From Microbacteriaceae bacterium (lineage in GTDB: Bacteria > Actinomycetota > Actinomycetes > Actinomycetales > Microbacteriaceae): 62,208 bases of DNA. Position numbers and translations under genes: made by a program. The notes under the pieces were generated by a model. The model had not been told where the DNA came from, ran no database searches, and saw only the letters and a program-made list of their open reading frames with translations. Shown here in pieces: positions 18,238 to 27,389 of the stretch. The stretch lies in the NCBI GenBank assembly GCA_022487185.1, contig JAKVJE010000002.1, positions 1 to 62,208 of the forward strand, given 5' to 3'. Within the stretch, counting starts at the first letter, position 1. Every line of letters starts with the position of its first letter.

Positions 18238-18270
18238 CGATCTGGTAAGTTCCGGTCGTAGAATGGCGTG
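18238..18270 (+). promoter_or_regulatory. Candidate sigma70-type promoter of the APC permease
   Basis: TTACGA, about 18 nt, TAGAAT, leaving roughly a 100-nt 5' leader before 18372. Confidence 0.4.
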
Positions 18271-18371
18271 ATGATGGACGTCTCGCATCGCCGAGATTGT
18301 GTGAGCGGTCGCCTGAGGCCGGGACGGGTCGTGCATCTGCACACCAGTAGTTCCAGCGAAAAGCAGGCATC

Positions 18372-19895
18372 GTGAATCTCTTCATCACCAAATCACCCAC
18401 CGCCGCGCTTGAGGATTCACATGATCCCCAGCGCCAGCTCAAACGGAATCTGACTGCCTGGGACCTATCCGTCATGGGCGTCTCGGTTGCGGTCGGTGCG
18501 GGGATCTTCTCCGTCGGGGCCCAGGCTACCTCCGAGTATGCGGGCCCGTCGGTCATCATCTCGTTCATCCTGGCCGCCATTGTGTGCGGTCTCGCCATCA
18601 TGAACTACGCCGAAATGGCCTCGACGATTCCGGTTGCCGGCTCCGCCTACACGTTCTCCTATATTTCACTCGGGGAGATCGTTGCCTGGATCATCGGGTG
18701 GGATCTCATCTTGGAAATGCTCATGGCCGGAGCCGTGATCTCCAAGTATTGGGGTATCTATCTTCAGCAGTTTTTGCAATTCCTCAACGTTGACGCCTCG
18801 CTGCAGACGAAGGCGGGGGCCCTCACGATCGACTGGGCCCCGGTACTCATCGTGACGCTCTTCACCGTCCTCCTGGTATTCGGCACACGACTCACCACGA
18901 GGGTGAACTCGATTTTCACGATCCTCAAGGTCTCGATCGTCCTATTCGTGGTGGTCGTGGGAGCCTTCTTCGTCAAGGGCAGTAACTTCCACCCCTTCTT
19001 TCCGCCCTCGCAGCCCATCCACTCCAGCGCCCCGGCTCTCCAGCAGTCCCTGTTCAGCTTCCTGAGCGGTGCCGCCCCGACACGCTACGGCATGTACGGG
19101 ATGCTCGCAGCAGCCGCGCTCGTGTTCTTTGCCTTCATCGGGTTCGATGTCGTCGCCACCGCGGCCGAGGAAACGAAAGATCCGCAGCGCAACCTGCCTC
19201 GAGGAATTCTCGGCGGGCTCGCCATCGTCAGCGTGCTCTACATCTCCGTCATCATCGTGGTTACCGGCATGGTCAGCTACCGGGACATGGCCCGTGTCGT
19301 GGATGAGAGCAACGGGAAGGTGAGCGCCTCCCTGGCGCTGGCCTTCAAGATGGTCGGGGCTAACTGGGCGGGGATCGTGATCACATTGGGAATCGTGATC
19401 GGCCTGACCAGTGTCATCATGGTGCTCCTCCTGGGCGTGACGCGTGTTGTCTTCACCATGAGCCGTGACGGGCTGCTGCCCCGGGGCCTCTCCAAGACGT
19501 CACGGTGGAACACCCCCGCCCGCCTGCAGATCCTGATGAGCGCGCTCATCGCCCTCCTTGCCGCCACGACCGATGTGGGGGTTCTCTCCGAGATGATCAA
19601 CATCGGCACGCTGAGCGCTTTCGTGCTCGTCAGCTTTGCAGTGCCGGTGCTCCGGCGTCGCGAGCCGAACCTGCGCCGGGGCTTCAAGGTTCCGCTGTCG
19701 CCGTGGCTGCCGATCATCTCCGGTCTGGCTTGCATCTGGCTGATGCTGAACCTCGCAGTCGAAACCTGGCTGCGGTTCGTCGTGTGGCTCATCCTCGGAA
19801 TGATCATCTACTTCACCTACAGCTACCGGCACTCGCGGGTGCGCCGGGCGCAGGCCTCCGGAACGAGTGAGGAACCCGCTTCCCCGGAGCAGTAG
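18372..19895 (+). CDS. APC-family amino acid permease (YfnA/CAT-like)
   Basis: QLKRNLTAWDLSVMGVSVAVGAGIFSVGAQATSEYAGPSVIISFILAAIVCGLAIMNYAEMASTIPVAGSAYTFSY. Confidence 0.9.
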   Translation: MNLFITKSPTAALEDSHDPQRQLKRNLTAWDLSVMGVSVAVGAGIFSVGAQATSEYAGPSVIISFILAAIVCGLAIMNYAEMASTIPVAGSAYTFSYISLGEIVAWIIGWDLILEMLMAGAVISKYWGIYLQQFLQFLNVDASLQTKAGALTIDWAPVLIVTLFTVLLVFGTRLTTRVNSIFTILKVSIVLFVVVVGAFFVKGSNFHPFFPPSQPIHSSAPALQQSLFSFLSGAAPTRYGMYGMLAAAALVFFAFIGFDVVATAAEETKDPQRNLPRGILGGLAIVSVLYISVIIVVTGMVSYRDMARVVDESNGKVSASLALAFKMVGANWAGIVITLGIVIGLTSVIMVLLLGVTRVVFTMSRDGLLPRGLSKTSRWNTPARLQILMSALIALLAATTDVGVLSEMINIGTLSAFVLVSFAVPVLRRREPNLRRGFKVPLSPWLPIISGLACIWLMLNLAVETWLRFVVWLILGMIIYFTYSYRHSRVRRAQASGTSEEPASPEQ

Positions 19896-19923
19896 CCGGA
19901 GGCTGGACGCCCGGTCGAGGGCC

Positions 19924-20844
19924 TCAGCCGGCGGGGGTCCCCGACCCCTGCGCCGCGGCCTGGGTCTGGTGCTGGGCACGGCTGGCCGCCAACGTCGACC
20001 CCGAAGAGGCCACCACGACCAGCAGAAGCGCGGCCCATTGGAGAGCCGAGAGGTGCTGGCCGAGCACCACGAAGCCAGAGATTGCGGCAACTGCGGGCTC
20101 CAGGCTCATCAGGATGCCATAGGCGCCAGCCGGTACCACGCTGAGGGAGACCAGATCGATGCCGTAGGGGAGCGCGGTGGACAGAATGGCGATCCCCAGG
20201 CCCACCAGCAGGACGATCGGGGTCTCGACCGCAGCAGCGAGCCCTGTGAATCCGAAGGGGGCCGCCGTGATTGCCGAGATGATGAGCCCTCCGGCGAGCC
20301 CCTCTCGCAGCGGCAGTAACCGGGTGGTGCTGCGTGAGAGAAGCAGATACACGGCCCAGCAGACTCCGGCTGCCAGGGCGAAGCCCCCGCCGAGCCATGA
20401 GAACCCGTCGAGGCTGAATCCCGCGATGAGCGTCACCCCAGCCAGAGCGAGGACCGCCCACAGCAGATCGAGCGGTCGCCTGGAACCGAGGAGTGCCACT
20501 GCCAAGGGGCCCAGAAATTCAATGGTGACCGTTGTCCCGAGCGGAAGATGTACCAGTGCGTGGTAAAAGCTCAGATTCATCATGCTGATCGAGACGCCAT
20601 AGGCGGCCAGGATGCCCCATCCCCGGGGAGTTAGGGTGCGGAAGTGCTCCCACCGCGGACGTACCGCCAGCGTCACCACGAGGGCTGCAAATCCGGTACG
20701 AAGCAGCACCGTGGTGCCGGGGCCGACAAGGGGGAAGAGCTTGGTGGCCAATGCCGAACCGAGTTGGACGCTGAACGCGCCCAGGATGACAAGACCTGCT
20801 GCGCTGACCGGGGTCAGGCGCCTGGGATTTCCGCGTCGCTGCAC
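19924..20844 (-). CDS. EamA/DMT family transporter (RhtA-like)
   Basis: 306 aa, ten hydrophobic helices; GSALATKLFPLVGPGTTVLLRTGFAALV ... SLEPAVAAISGFVVLGQHLSALQWAAL. Confidence 0.88.
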   Translation of the reverse strand: MQRRGNPRRLTPVSAAGLVILGAFSVQLGSALATKLFPLVGPGTTVLLRTGFAALVVTLAVRPRWEHFRTLTPRGWGILAAYGVSISMMNLSFYHALVHLPLGTTVTIEFLGPLAVALLGSRRPLDLLWAVLALAGVTLIAGFSLDGFSWLGGGFALAAGVCWAVYLLLSRSTTRLLPLREGLAGGLIISAITAAPFGFTGLAAAVETPIVLLVGLGIAILSTALPYGIDLVSLSVVPAGAYGILMSLEPAVAAISGFVVLGQHLSALQWAALLLVVVASSGSTLAASRAQHQTQAAAQGSGTPAG

Positions 20845-20950
20845 AGCGATAGCTTAGCCTTTGCTGGAAGAGCCCCGACGCGTTCAACGCCCGTGGGGAG
20901 CGCATAGACTGGGGGTCTGTGCGCGCCGTCCGGCGCAGAGAGAAGTGAGT

Positions 20951-21232
20951 ATGACCATCTACGCGATTCAGTACCGTTATGTGTCCGATGCGGATCTGCT
21001 GGCCAAGTACCGCCCCGAGCACCGGGCATACAACCGGAAGCTCAACGAGCAGGGGATCGTCCTCAGCGGGGGACCGTTGGTCGATGCCCCCGGGGCCTTC
21101 ATGATCTACCATGCCGAGAACCAGGAGAGCGCGGAGGCTGCACTCAATGACGATCCGTTCTGGATCCACGGATGCATCGAGGAGCGGATCCTTCACGAGT
21201 GGACCCCGGTGGTCGGAGCCTTCTCGAAGTAA
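20951..21232 (+). CDS. YciI family protein
   Basis: MTIYAIQYRYVSDADLLAKYRPEHRAYNRKLNEQGIVLSGGPLVD...DDPFWIHGCIEERILHEWTPVVG. Confidence 0.88.
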   Translation: MTIYAIQYRYVSDADLLAKYRPEHRAYNRKLNEQGIVLSGGPLVDAPGAFMIYHAENQESAEAALNDDPFWIHGCIEERILHEWTPVVGAFSK

Positions 21233-21302
21233 TCGGTCAGGCGCCCTCCCCTCACTTGCGCAACTCTTCCCTTCTGTGGCAAGATAGGTGAGTTGCCAAG
21301 AC

Positions 21303-21375
21303 GGCCCCATCGTCTAGCGGCCTAGGACATCGCCCTCTCACGGCGGTAACACCAGTTCAAATCTGGTTGGGGTCA
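21303..21375 (+). tRNA. tRNA-Glu (anticodon CTC)
   Basis: GGCCCCATCGTCTAGCGGCCTAGGACATCGCCCTCTCACGGCGGTAACACCAGTTCAAATCTGGTTGGGGTCA: 7-bp acceptor, D, anticodon (loop CTCTCAC) and T arms all fold; no encoded CCA. Confidence 0.95.
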
Positions 21376-21381
21376 CAACGT

Positions 21382-21411
21382 GCCCCCGCTCCTTCCAGAG
21401 CGGGGGCTTCT
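21382..21411 (+). terminator. Terminator downstream of tRNA-Glu
   Basis: GCCCCCGCTC-CTTCCA-GAGCGGGGGC perfect 10-bp stem followed by TTCTCT. Confidence 0.85.
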
Positions 21412-21443
21412 CTGTGTCCGGAGTGTCACTGGCCGCAGGGGTG

Positions 21444-22082
21444 TTACAGGCCGAAGACGTTGAAGACGAGTTGTGAGGCCAGCAGCATCGCCAGCAGTTC
21501 AGCGATCGCGAGGACCCACCACCAGGCGCGGAAAAAGGAACCAGCGGCCCGCATCCGCCGGCCCTCGCCCCAGATCCCGGACTCGAGGGACCAGCCCAGT
21601 GTGGCAAAGAACATCGGCACGGTGGCGCACCACACCACCTCGCAGTTGGGGCAGAGGACATGGCTTACGGTCAGGGTGAAGTACTGGAAGAACAGCACTA
21701 GGCCCATTGCGCCACAGATCCCGGCCGTGAAGGCTCTCCAGAACCAGCGCGGGAGACGTGCTCCTCCGAGGGCCAGCGCCCCGGCCAGCATGGGGATGAC
21801 AAACCCGGCAATTCCCAGCACAGAGTTCGGGATGCCCAGAAGATTTCCGGCGGGAGTCGAAAAGTTCGGTGAACAGGAGATCGTGGAGCTTACGTCACAG
21901 TTGATCAGCGGAGTCTTGTCCTGCAACTGCGCAAAATTTTCAGCGATGAGGACCAGCGCCGCCAACCAGGCCAGCCCTCCGGCGATCAGCCAGACCCATC
22001 CCATCCATCGGGGAGCCGCCACATGGTCGGCGGTGAGAGCATGTTCGTCGGTCGTCGTATTCAACATCTGTGACATCGGCAT
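21444..22082 (-). CDS. Vitamin K epoxide reductase family protein
   Basis: CDVSSTISCSPNFSTPAGNLLGIPNSVLGIAGF ... HVLCPNCEVVWC: VKOR Cys pairs and TM layout. Confidence 0.9.
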   Translation of the reverse strand: MPMSQMLNTTTDEHALTADHVAAPRWMGWVWLIAGGLAWLAALVLIAENFAQLQDKTPLINCDVSSTISCSPNFSTPAGNLLGIPNSVLGIAGFVIPMLAGALALGGARLPRWFWRAFTAGICGAMGLVLFFQYFTLTVSHVLCPNCEVVWCATVPMFFATLGWSLESGIWGEGRRMRAAGSFFRAWWWVLAIAELLAMLLASQLVFNVFGL

Positions 22083-22113
22083 CAGCCTAGCGAGCTGTGC
22101 CACACTGGTGTGC

Positions 22114-22479
22114 ATGACTCTTCAGAAACCTGAGATCGATTTCCAGCCGGGGCCCGCCCCAACCCTCCTTGAGATTGACGACCTGACTGTTGGAGACGGA
22201 GCAGAGGCACACCCCTCGTCCACCGTCACGGTGCACTACCTCGGTGTCGGGTTTGAGACGGGGGAGGAGTTCGACTCCTCCTGGTCCCGGGGCGAGCCGG
22301 CGACGTTCCCCCTGCGCAGCCTGATCCCGGGGTGGAAGCTCGGGATCAAAGGGATGAAGGTCGGTGGGCGACGCAAACTCGTCGTCCCGCCGCACCTGGC
22401 ATACGGGCCAGCGGGCAGCGGGCATCCGCTCGCCGGTCAGACCCTCGTCTTTGTTATTGATCTTCTGAACGTCGCGTAG
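22114..22479 (+). CDS. FKBP-type peptidyl-prolyl cis-trans isomerase
   Basis: TVTVHYLGVGFETGEEFDSSWSRGEPATFPL..LIPGWKLGIKGMKVGGRRKLVVPPHLAYG...LVFVIDLLNV. Confidence 0.95.
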   Translation: MTLQKPEIDFQPGPAPTLLEIDDLTVGDGAEAHPSSTVTVHYLGVGFETGEEFDSSWSRGEPATFPLRSLIPGWKLGIKGMKVGGRRKLVVPPHLAYGPAGSGHPLAGQTLVFVIDLLNVA

Positions 22480-23026
22480 ACCGGCGCGGAGATCCCCAGA
22501 AGTAGGGGCCGCGGGCCAGCTCTGGCCGGTAGAACTGCGATTGCCGGAACGAGAGCACCGCGGCCCAGACCGCGGGGAGCAGGATTGCGAAAACCGTCCA
22601 CCAGGGTGAGCGCTTCCCGAAGCCCCGGTTGAGATTGAGCGATGCGTAGCCTCGCGGGATGAGCAGCAGTAGCAGCGCAACCGCCCCCAGCGCGATGAGC
22701 ACGTTCAGAGAGGGATTGACTGGAACTGCCCCGGGAAAGGCGGTGAAGATGCTGACGGTCAGCAGCATCCACATTGCGAGGGCATTCGTGAGCAGGGGGA
22801 TCCCTCCCAGCAGACCCCACCAACCCGCCTGCCCGCCTGCCTCAAGGAGGGCCCAATCCCGGTAGATCGGGATCCAGGCGCCCCAGGGGCGCGGATGCCC
22901 GGCTCGGCGCAGGAGCAGCATCTGTGCAATTGAGGAGAACGCGTACCAGGCAATTGCGGCTACGACCGCGAGCAGCGTGACCACCACGGTGAGAATGACG
23001 AACAGGGTCGCGAGTACCGGATTCAT
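22454..23026 (-). CDS. Multi-pass membrane protein of unknown function (possibly DUF5684-like)
   Basis: MNPVLATLFVILTVVVTLLAVVAAIAWYAFSSIAQMLLLRRAGHPRPWGAWIPIYRDWALLEAGGQAGWWGLLGGIPLL; hydrophobic profile, family name uncertain. Confidence 0.65.
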   Translation of the reverse strand: MNPVLATLFVILTVVVTLLAVVAAIAWYAFSSIAQMLLLRRAGHPRPWGAWIPIYRDWALLEAGGQAGWWGLLGGIPLLTNALAMWMLLTVSIFTAFPGAVPVNPSLNVLIALGAVALLLLLIPRGYASLNLNRGFGKRSPWWTVFAILLPAVWAAVLSFRQSQFYRPELARGPYFWGSPRRSTRRSEDQ

Positions 23027-23060
23027 AGTGTGCGCAATTCCTCTCGGCCGGGACGGAGCC

Positions 23061-23552
23061 TCAACAGTGTGATACTCCGGCGGATGTGGTGCCGGTCGCA
23101 TGGGAGGCCCCGGTGGCGAGTGCCTGGGCGAGGGCGTCTTCGAAGGCCACCCACGACATCATCGCGCATTTGACGCGCATGATGAACCGGCTGACCCCGT
23201 TCAGCGCGATCCCGTCCTCGAACTCCTCCTCGGGGAGCTCCGCTGCACCCCGAGAGCGCATGACCGTACGGAATGTCGTGATCCGGTCCCGGGCGGTATC
23301 GATATCCCATCCGACGGCGAGCTCGGACAGGATGGAGGCACTGGCCATCGAGATGGTGCAGCCATCGCCCTCCCAGCGCAGCGCCGAGACCCGGTCCCCG
23401 TCCAGATCCACTTGGACTGTGATCTCGTCTCCGCAGGTCGGGTTCACCTGGTGCGAGCTCCCATCCGAGTGCTCCTCGATGCCCTCTCCGGTGCGGGCCT
23501 TCGCCTGCTCCAGAATGATGGTCTGATACAGGTCTTCGAGTGCGTTGCTCAT
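23061..23552 (-). CDS. sufU: SufU-type Fe-S cluster assembly / Zn sulfurtransferase protein
   Basis: LYQTIILE..., NPTCGDEITV, EGDGCTISMASASILSE, VKCAMMSW: the three SufU/IscU cysteines plus Asp after the first Cys. Confidence 0.93.
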   Translation of the reverse strand: MSNALEDLYQTIILEQAKARTGEGIEEHSDGSSHQVNPTCGDEITVQVDLDGDRVSALRWEGDGCTISMASASILSELAVGWDIDTARDRITTFRTVMRSRGAAELPEEEFEDGIALNGVSRFIMRVKCAMMSWVAFEDALAQALATGASHATGTTSAGVSHC

Positions 23553-24859
23553 GCTCCCACCCCAAAGTAGTGACGGACGCCGCTGAGTGCATCCAAGAAG
23601 GCATCCACCTCAGAGGGCGTGTTGTACAGGTATGTGCTGGCCCGCGTCGACGCGGTCACGCCGTAGCGGTGGTGCACCGGCTGGGCGCAGTGGTGCCCGA
23701 CCCGCACCGCAATGCCCTGGGCATCGAGAAGCTGCCCGACATCGTGGGCATGGACGCCCTCCACATCGACGCTGACGAGACCGGTGCGCGGTCGCCCGGC
23801 CGACGGGCCCAGCAGCCGGACTCCGGGAATCGTGGTAACGCCCTCGGCGAGACGTGTGCCGAGCATCTGCTCCCACGCTGCGATGCGGGGCATCCCGACC
23901 TGTTGGAGATACCGTACTGCGGCCCCCAGCCCGACAACCTGCTCCGTCATCTGGGTGCCGGCCTCGAACCGTTCCGGGGGATCGATGAAGTCGGTGTGAT
24001 CCATGGTGACCGTGGTGATCGTGGAGCCGCCGGTCAGGAACGGGGGCATCGCCTTCCAGAGCTCACGGCGTCCGTACGCACAGCCCACTCCGGTGGGCCC
24101 CAGCATTTTGTGCCCGCTCAGCGCGGCAAAATCGACTCCGAGAGTGTGGAGGTCGAGCGGAAGATGCGGTGCGGACTGACAGACGTCGAGAACGGTCAGA
24201 GCCCCGACCTCGCGGGCGCGCGCAACGATGCGGGACACCGGAACGATCCCTCCGAGCACATTGGAGACCTGGGCGAACGCTACCACTCGGGTGCGCTCGG
24301 TCAGGAGGTCGTCGAGGAGGTCCAGGCGGAGTTCCCCGTCATCGCCGAGCGGGATCCAGCGCAGGGTCGCTCCGGTGTGTGCGGAGACTTCCTGCCACGG
24401 CACCAGATTGGAGTGATGCTCTGACTCCGTGATCAGGATCTCGTCGCCGGGGTGCAGCGCGAAGATATCTGCATCGGGCCCACCGCGTCCTGCGGAGGCA
24501 TTCACGAACGCTGAGGCGATCAGGTTGAGGCCTTCGGTCGCGTTCTTGGTCCACACCACTTCGTCGGCGTCGGCTCCGAGGAAGGCGGCGACCTCCGCAC
24601 GGACGGTCTCGAAGAGCTCCGTGGATTCAGCGGCGAGCGTGTGGGCCCCCCGATGAACCGAGCCGTTGTGCTGCAGATCGAAAGACCGCATCGCCCCCAG
24701 CACAGCGAGCGGTCGCTGGGAGGTGGCTGCCGTGTCCAAATAGACCAGTGGATGCCCGTTGACCTGGCGCCCGAAGATCGGAAAGTCTTCACGGATCCGG
24801 GTCACCTCTGCCAGGGTGAGCGCCTCCGGGGAAGTTTTGGACACGGACGGACTCGTCAC
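23549..24859 (-). CDS. sufS: Cysteine desulfurase SufS
   Basis: YLDTAATSQRPL, ALSGHKMLGPTGVGCAYGRR (PLP Lys), VRVGHHCAQPVHHRYGV (active Cys). GTG start at 24859 overlapping the upstream stop. Confidence 0.93.
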   Translation of the reverse strand: MTSPSVSKTSPEALTLAEVTRIREDFPIFGRQVNGHPLVYLDTAATSQRPLAVLGAMRSFDLQHNGSVHRGAHTLAAESTELFETVRAEVAAFLGADADEVVWTKNATEGLNLIASAFVNASAGRGGPDADIFALHPGDEILITESEHHSNLVPWQEVSAHTGATLRWIPLGDDGELRLDLLDDLLTERTRVVAFAQVSNVLGGIVPVSRIVARAREVGALTVLDVCQSAPHLPLDLHTLGVDFAALSGHKMLGPTGVGCAYGRRELWKAMPPFLTGGSTITTVTMDHTDFIDPPERFEAGTQMTEQVVGLGAAVRYLQQVGMPRIAAWEQMLGTRLAEGVTTIPGVRLLGPSAGRPRTGLVSVDVEGVHAHDVGQLLDAQGIAVRVGHHCAQPVHHRYGVTASTRASTYLYNTPSEVDAFLDALSGVRHYFGVGA

Positions 24860-25173
24860 CGCTCCTCTGCCTCCGCTGCCAGGTCGGCCTCGACCCGCTC
24901 GACCTTCGCGGTGAGCTGCCCGGTGAAGCCCTCCCGAATATCGCATTTGACGACCAAGGAGACCCGCGGGGAGAACTTTTGGACAGCCTCGGTGGCCTTC
25001 TTCAGCACGGCGAAGACCTCATCCCACTCGCCCTCGATGGTGGTGAACATAGAGGTGGTCTCGTTGGGGAGCCCCGACTCCCGAACGATCTTGACGGCCT
25101 GAGCGACCGCGTGGTGGACGGATCCTGACGCATCGGCGGGAGTCGCGGGTGACACTGAGAATGCAAGGAGCAT
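24856..25173 (-). CDS. MTH1187/YkoF-type thiamine-binding family protein
   Basis: MLLAFSVSPATPADASGSVHHAVAQAVKIVRESGLPNETTSMFTTIEGEWDEVFAVLKKA: 105 aa, typical of the family; 4-nt overlap with sufS. Confidence 0.8.
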   Translation of the reverse strand: MLLAFSVSPATPADASGSVHHAVAQAVKIVRESGLPNETTSMFTTIEGEWDEVFAVLKKATEAVQKFSPRVSLVVKCDIREGFTGQLTAKVERVEADLAAEAEER

Positions 25174-25359
25174 AATGCCCTCCTACTGGAGTACAGAGGC
25201 GTCTCTCGGCCGGATGACCGGAATGCCTCCTGAACGATCGACCCCCATTGTACGGTTGTCCGTTGCTCGTGGGCGGGCAGGTCGTCTCCTGAGGGGCGGG
25301 GTACGCTGGCAGCGTATGGATGAGGCCGATCGAGGGAGCACGGCCGGAAGGGACCACGG

Positions 25360-26172
25360 ATGAACCGGATCGAAGGTTACGCGACAAATCCAGACGACGG
25401 TGCGCGCACCTTTTACCAGTGCTTCGGGGATCATGGGTCTCCGGTGGTTCTCATCCATGGCTCTGCTCTCTCCGGGGCATCCTGGCGGGGACTCGGGTAT
25501 GTTCGGGCCCTGCAATCCGAGCACCGTGTACTGATCTATGACCTGCGTGGGCATGGGCGTAGCTCGAAGCCGCACGATCTGGAGGCGTACGAACCGGAGC
25601 TATTCACGGGAGACCTCCTGGCGGCGATGGACGCGGTCGGCTTCGAGGCTGCGCACCTCATGGGGTATTCCTTTGGGGCGAGGCTGGCACTTCACCTAGC
25701 CGTGCACCGTTCGCCGCGACTGCTGAGCTTTGTCGAGCTGGCGGGGTCTCCCGCGGCGGCCCGTGGTGAGGTGTACTCGGTGTTCTACGAGGGGTTCACC
25801 GACGTGCTGCGCCGCGGCGACATCGACGCGTTCATCTCGGGGTGGGAGGCCCATCTGGGTGTGCCGCTCGACGCCGGGACCCGGCAGGCCCTTCGCGGGA
25901 ATGATCCGCTCGCCCTGGCCGCCTATTTCGATGGGATCAGCAGGAAGGGCGACACCCCAGATGACGAGCTGCGGCGCATCGAGGCGCCGAGCCTGTGGAT
26001 CGCCGGAACCGAGGACCACCCCAGGTTCGAATCCTCACAGCGCGTGGCAGCACTTCTCGGCGTGCAATTTGTCCCGCTGCCCGGTCGCACGCATGCCTCG
26101 ACCATGTTCCCGGCGGGGCCAGTCCTGGACGTGGTACGCCCGTTCTTCGACTCGGTGGATGCGCGCCGCTAA
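25360..26172 (+). CDS. Alpha/beta hydrolase
   Basis: VVLIHGSALSGASWRGLGYVRALQSEHRVLIYDLRGHGRSSKP ... AHLMGYSFGARLALHLA. Confidence 0.92.
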   Translation: MNRIEGYATNPDDGARTFYQCFGDHGSPVVLIHGSALSGASWRGLGYVRALQSEHRVLIYDLRGHGRSSKPHDLEAYEPELFTGDLLAAMDAVGFEAAHLMGYSFGARLALHLAVHRSPRLLSFVELAGSPAAARGEVYSVFYEGFTDVLRRGDIDAFISGWEAHLGVPLDAGTRQALRGNDPLALAAYFDGISRKGDTPDDELRRIEAPSLWIAGTEDHPRFESSQRVAALLGVQFVPLPGRTHASTMFPAGPVLDVVRPFFDSVDARR

Positions 26173-27389
26173 CTCCGCCGGAGCACGGTTCGTGCGGTCA
26201 GGGCTGCAACCGCGGTGCACAAGAGCACAAGGAGCACGACTCCCGGCCAGGCCCCGACGCGGAACCAGTACCCGGCGAACCAGCCCAGCAGGCTGGATCC
26301 GGTGTAGTAGAAGAGGTTGTAGAGAGAGCTGGCCTGTGCCCGTCCTGTCTGGTGGCGCACCCCGACCCAGCCTGAACAGATGGAGTGGGCCGCGAAGAAC
26401 CCTGCGGTGAAGATGAGGAGTCCCCCCCAGATAATCCAGACGGGCCCGTTGAGCGTGATGAGGGCGCCGACCGCCATGATTCCGGCGGCCGAGAGGAGTA
26501 CCGGGAGCCGTCCGAAGCGTTCTGCAGCCCTCCCCGCGAAGGGGGAGGTGACCGTGCCGATAAAGAACGTGACGAAGAGCAGGCTCACGAGTTCGATCGG
26601 CAGGTTGTACGGAGCATGGGTCAGCCGGAAGCCAAGGTAGTTGTACACCGCGACGAAGGATCCCATGAACATAAACCCCTGCAGGTAGAGTGCCATCTGC
26701 CCGGGATCCCGGAGGTTTTCCAGAACCCGTTGCCAGGCGGTCGTGGTGGGTAATTCGGCTGCCGAGCGCCGGCGCAGCGGCACGAATCCTTTGGCCTTGG
26801 GGACCAGGACGATGAACGCAGCGGTCGAGAGGGCGCAGACGGTTACGACGGTGAGAACCCCGAGGCGCCAGGAACCGGTGAAGCCACTCATGGACCCGGC
26901 GATGACTCGGCCGGCCAGCCCTCCGACGGAGTTCCCCGAGACGAAAATCGCCGCAGCACTCGCGATGTGCCGGTGGTCGAGCTCTTCAGAGAGGTACGCG
27001 ACGGCGATGCCGGGGACGCCTCCCAAGGCCGCGCCCTCCAGCGCCCGGGCGATGATGAGTGTCCAGATGGCCGGGGCGAGGAGCCCCAGGAATCCGCAGA
27101 GCGTGGCCAGCACGAGCGAGGCGATCATGGTGGGGACCCGGCCGTAGCGGTCGGCGACTGCGGCCCAGATGAGTACCGAGGCCGCCATGCCAAGTGTTGC
27201 AGCAGAGACCGTCAGAGCCGAGGTTGCGGCGGTGACCCGATATTCGGTGGCGATGTCCGGGAGGACCGCTTGGGTGGAATAGAGCTGGGCGAATGTGGCC
27301 AGACCAGAGAAGAACAGGCACACCAGGATGCGACGGTATGCCCGGCTGCCCTGCGGGTGTCCTGTCCAGGAAGCTGCGGGGGTACTCAC
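26169..27389 (-). CDS. MFS transporter (YnfM/DHA1-like)
   Basis: ILVCLFFSGLATFAQLYSTQAVLPDIATEYRVTAATSALTVSAATLGMAASVLIWAAVADRYGRVPTM. Confidence 0.9.
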   Translation of the reverse strand: MSTPAASWTGHPQGSRAYRRILVCLFFSGLATFAQLYSTQAVLPDIATEYRVTAATSALTVSAATLGMAASVLIWAAVADRYGRVPTMIASLVLATLCGFLGLLAPAIWTLIIARALEGAALGGVPGIAVAYLSEELDHRHIASAAAIFVSGNSVGGLAGRVIAGSMSGFTGSWRLGVLTVVTVCALSTAAFIVLVPKAKGFVPLRRRSAAELPTTTAWQRVLENLRDPGQMALYLQGFMFMGSFVAVYNYLGFRLTHAPYNLPIELVSLLFVTFFIGTVTSPFAGRAAERFGRLPVLLSAAGIMAVGALITLNGPVWIIWGGLLIFTAGFFAAHSICSGWVGVRHQTGRAQASSLYNLFYYTGSSLLGWFAGYWFRVGAWPGVVLLVLLCTAVAALTARTVLRRS

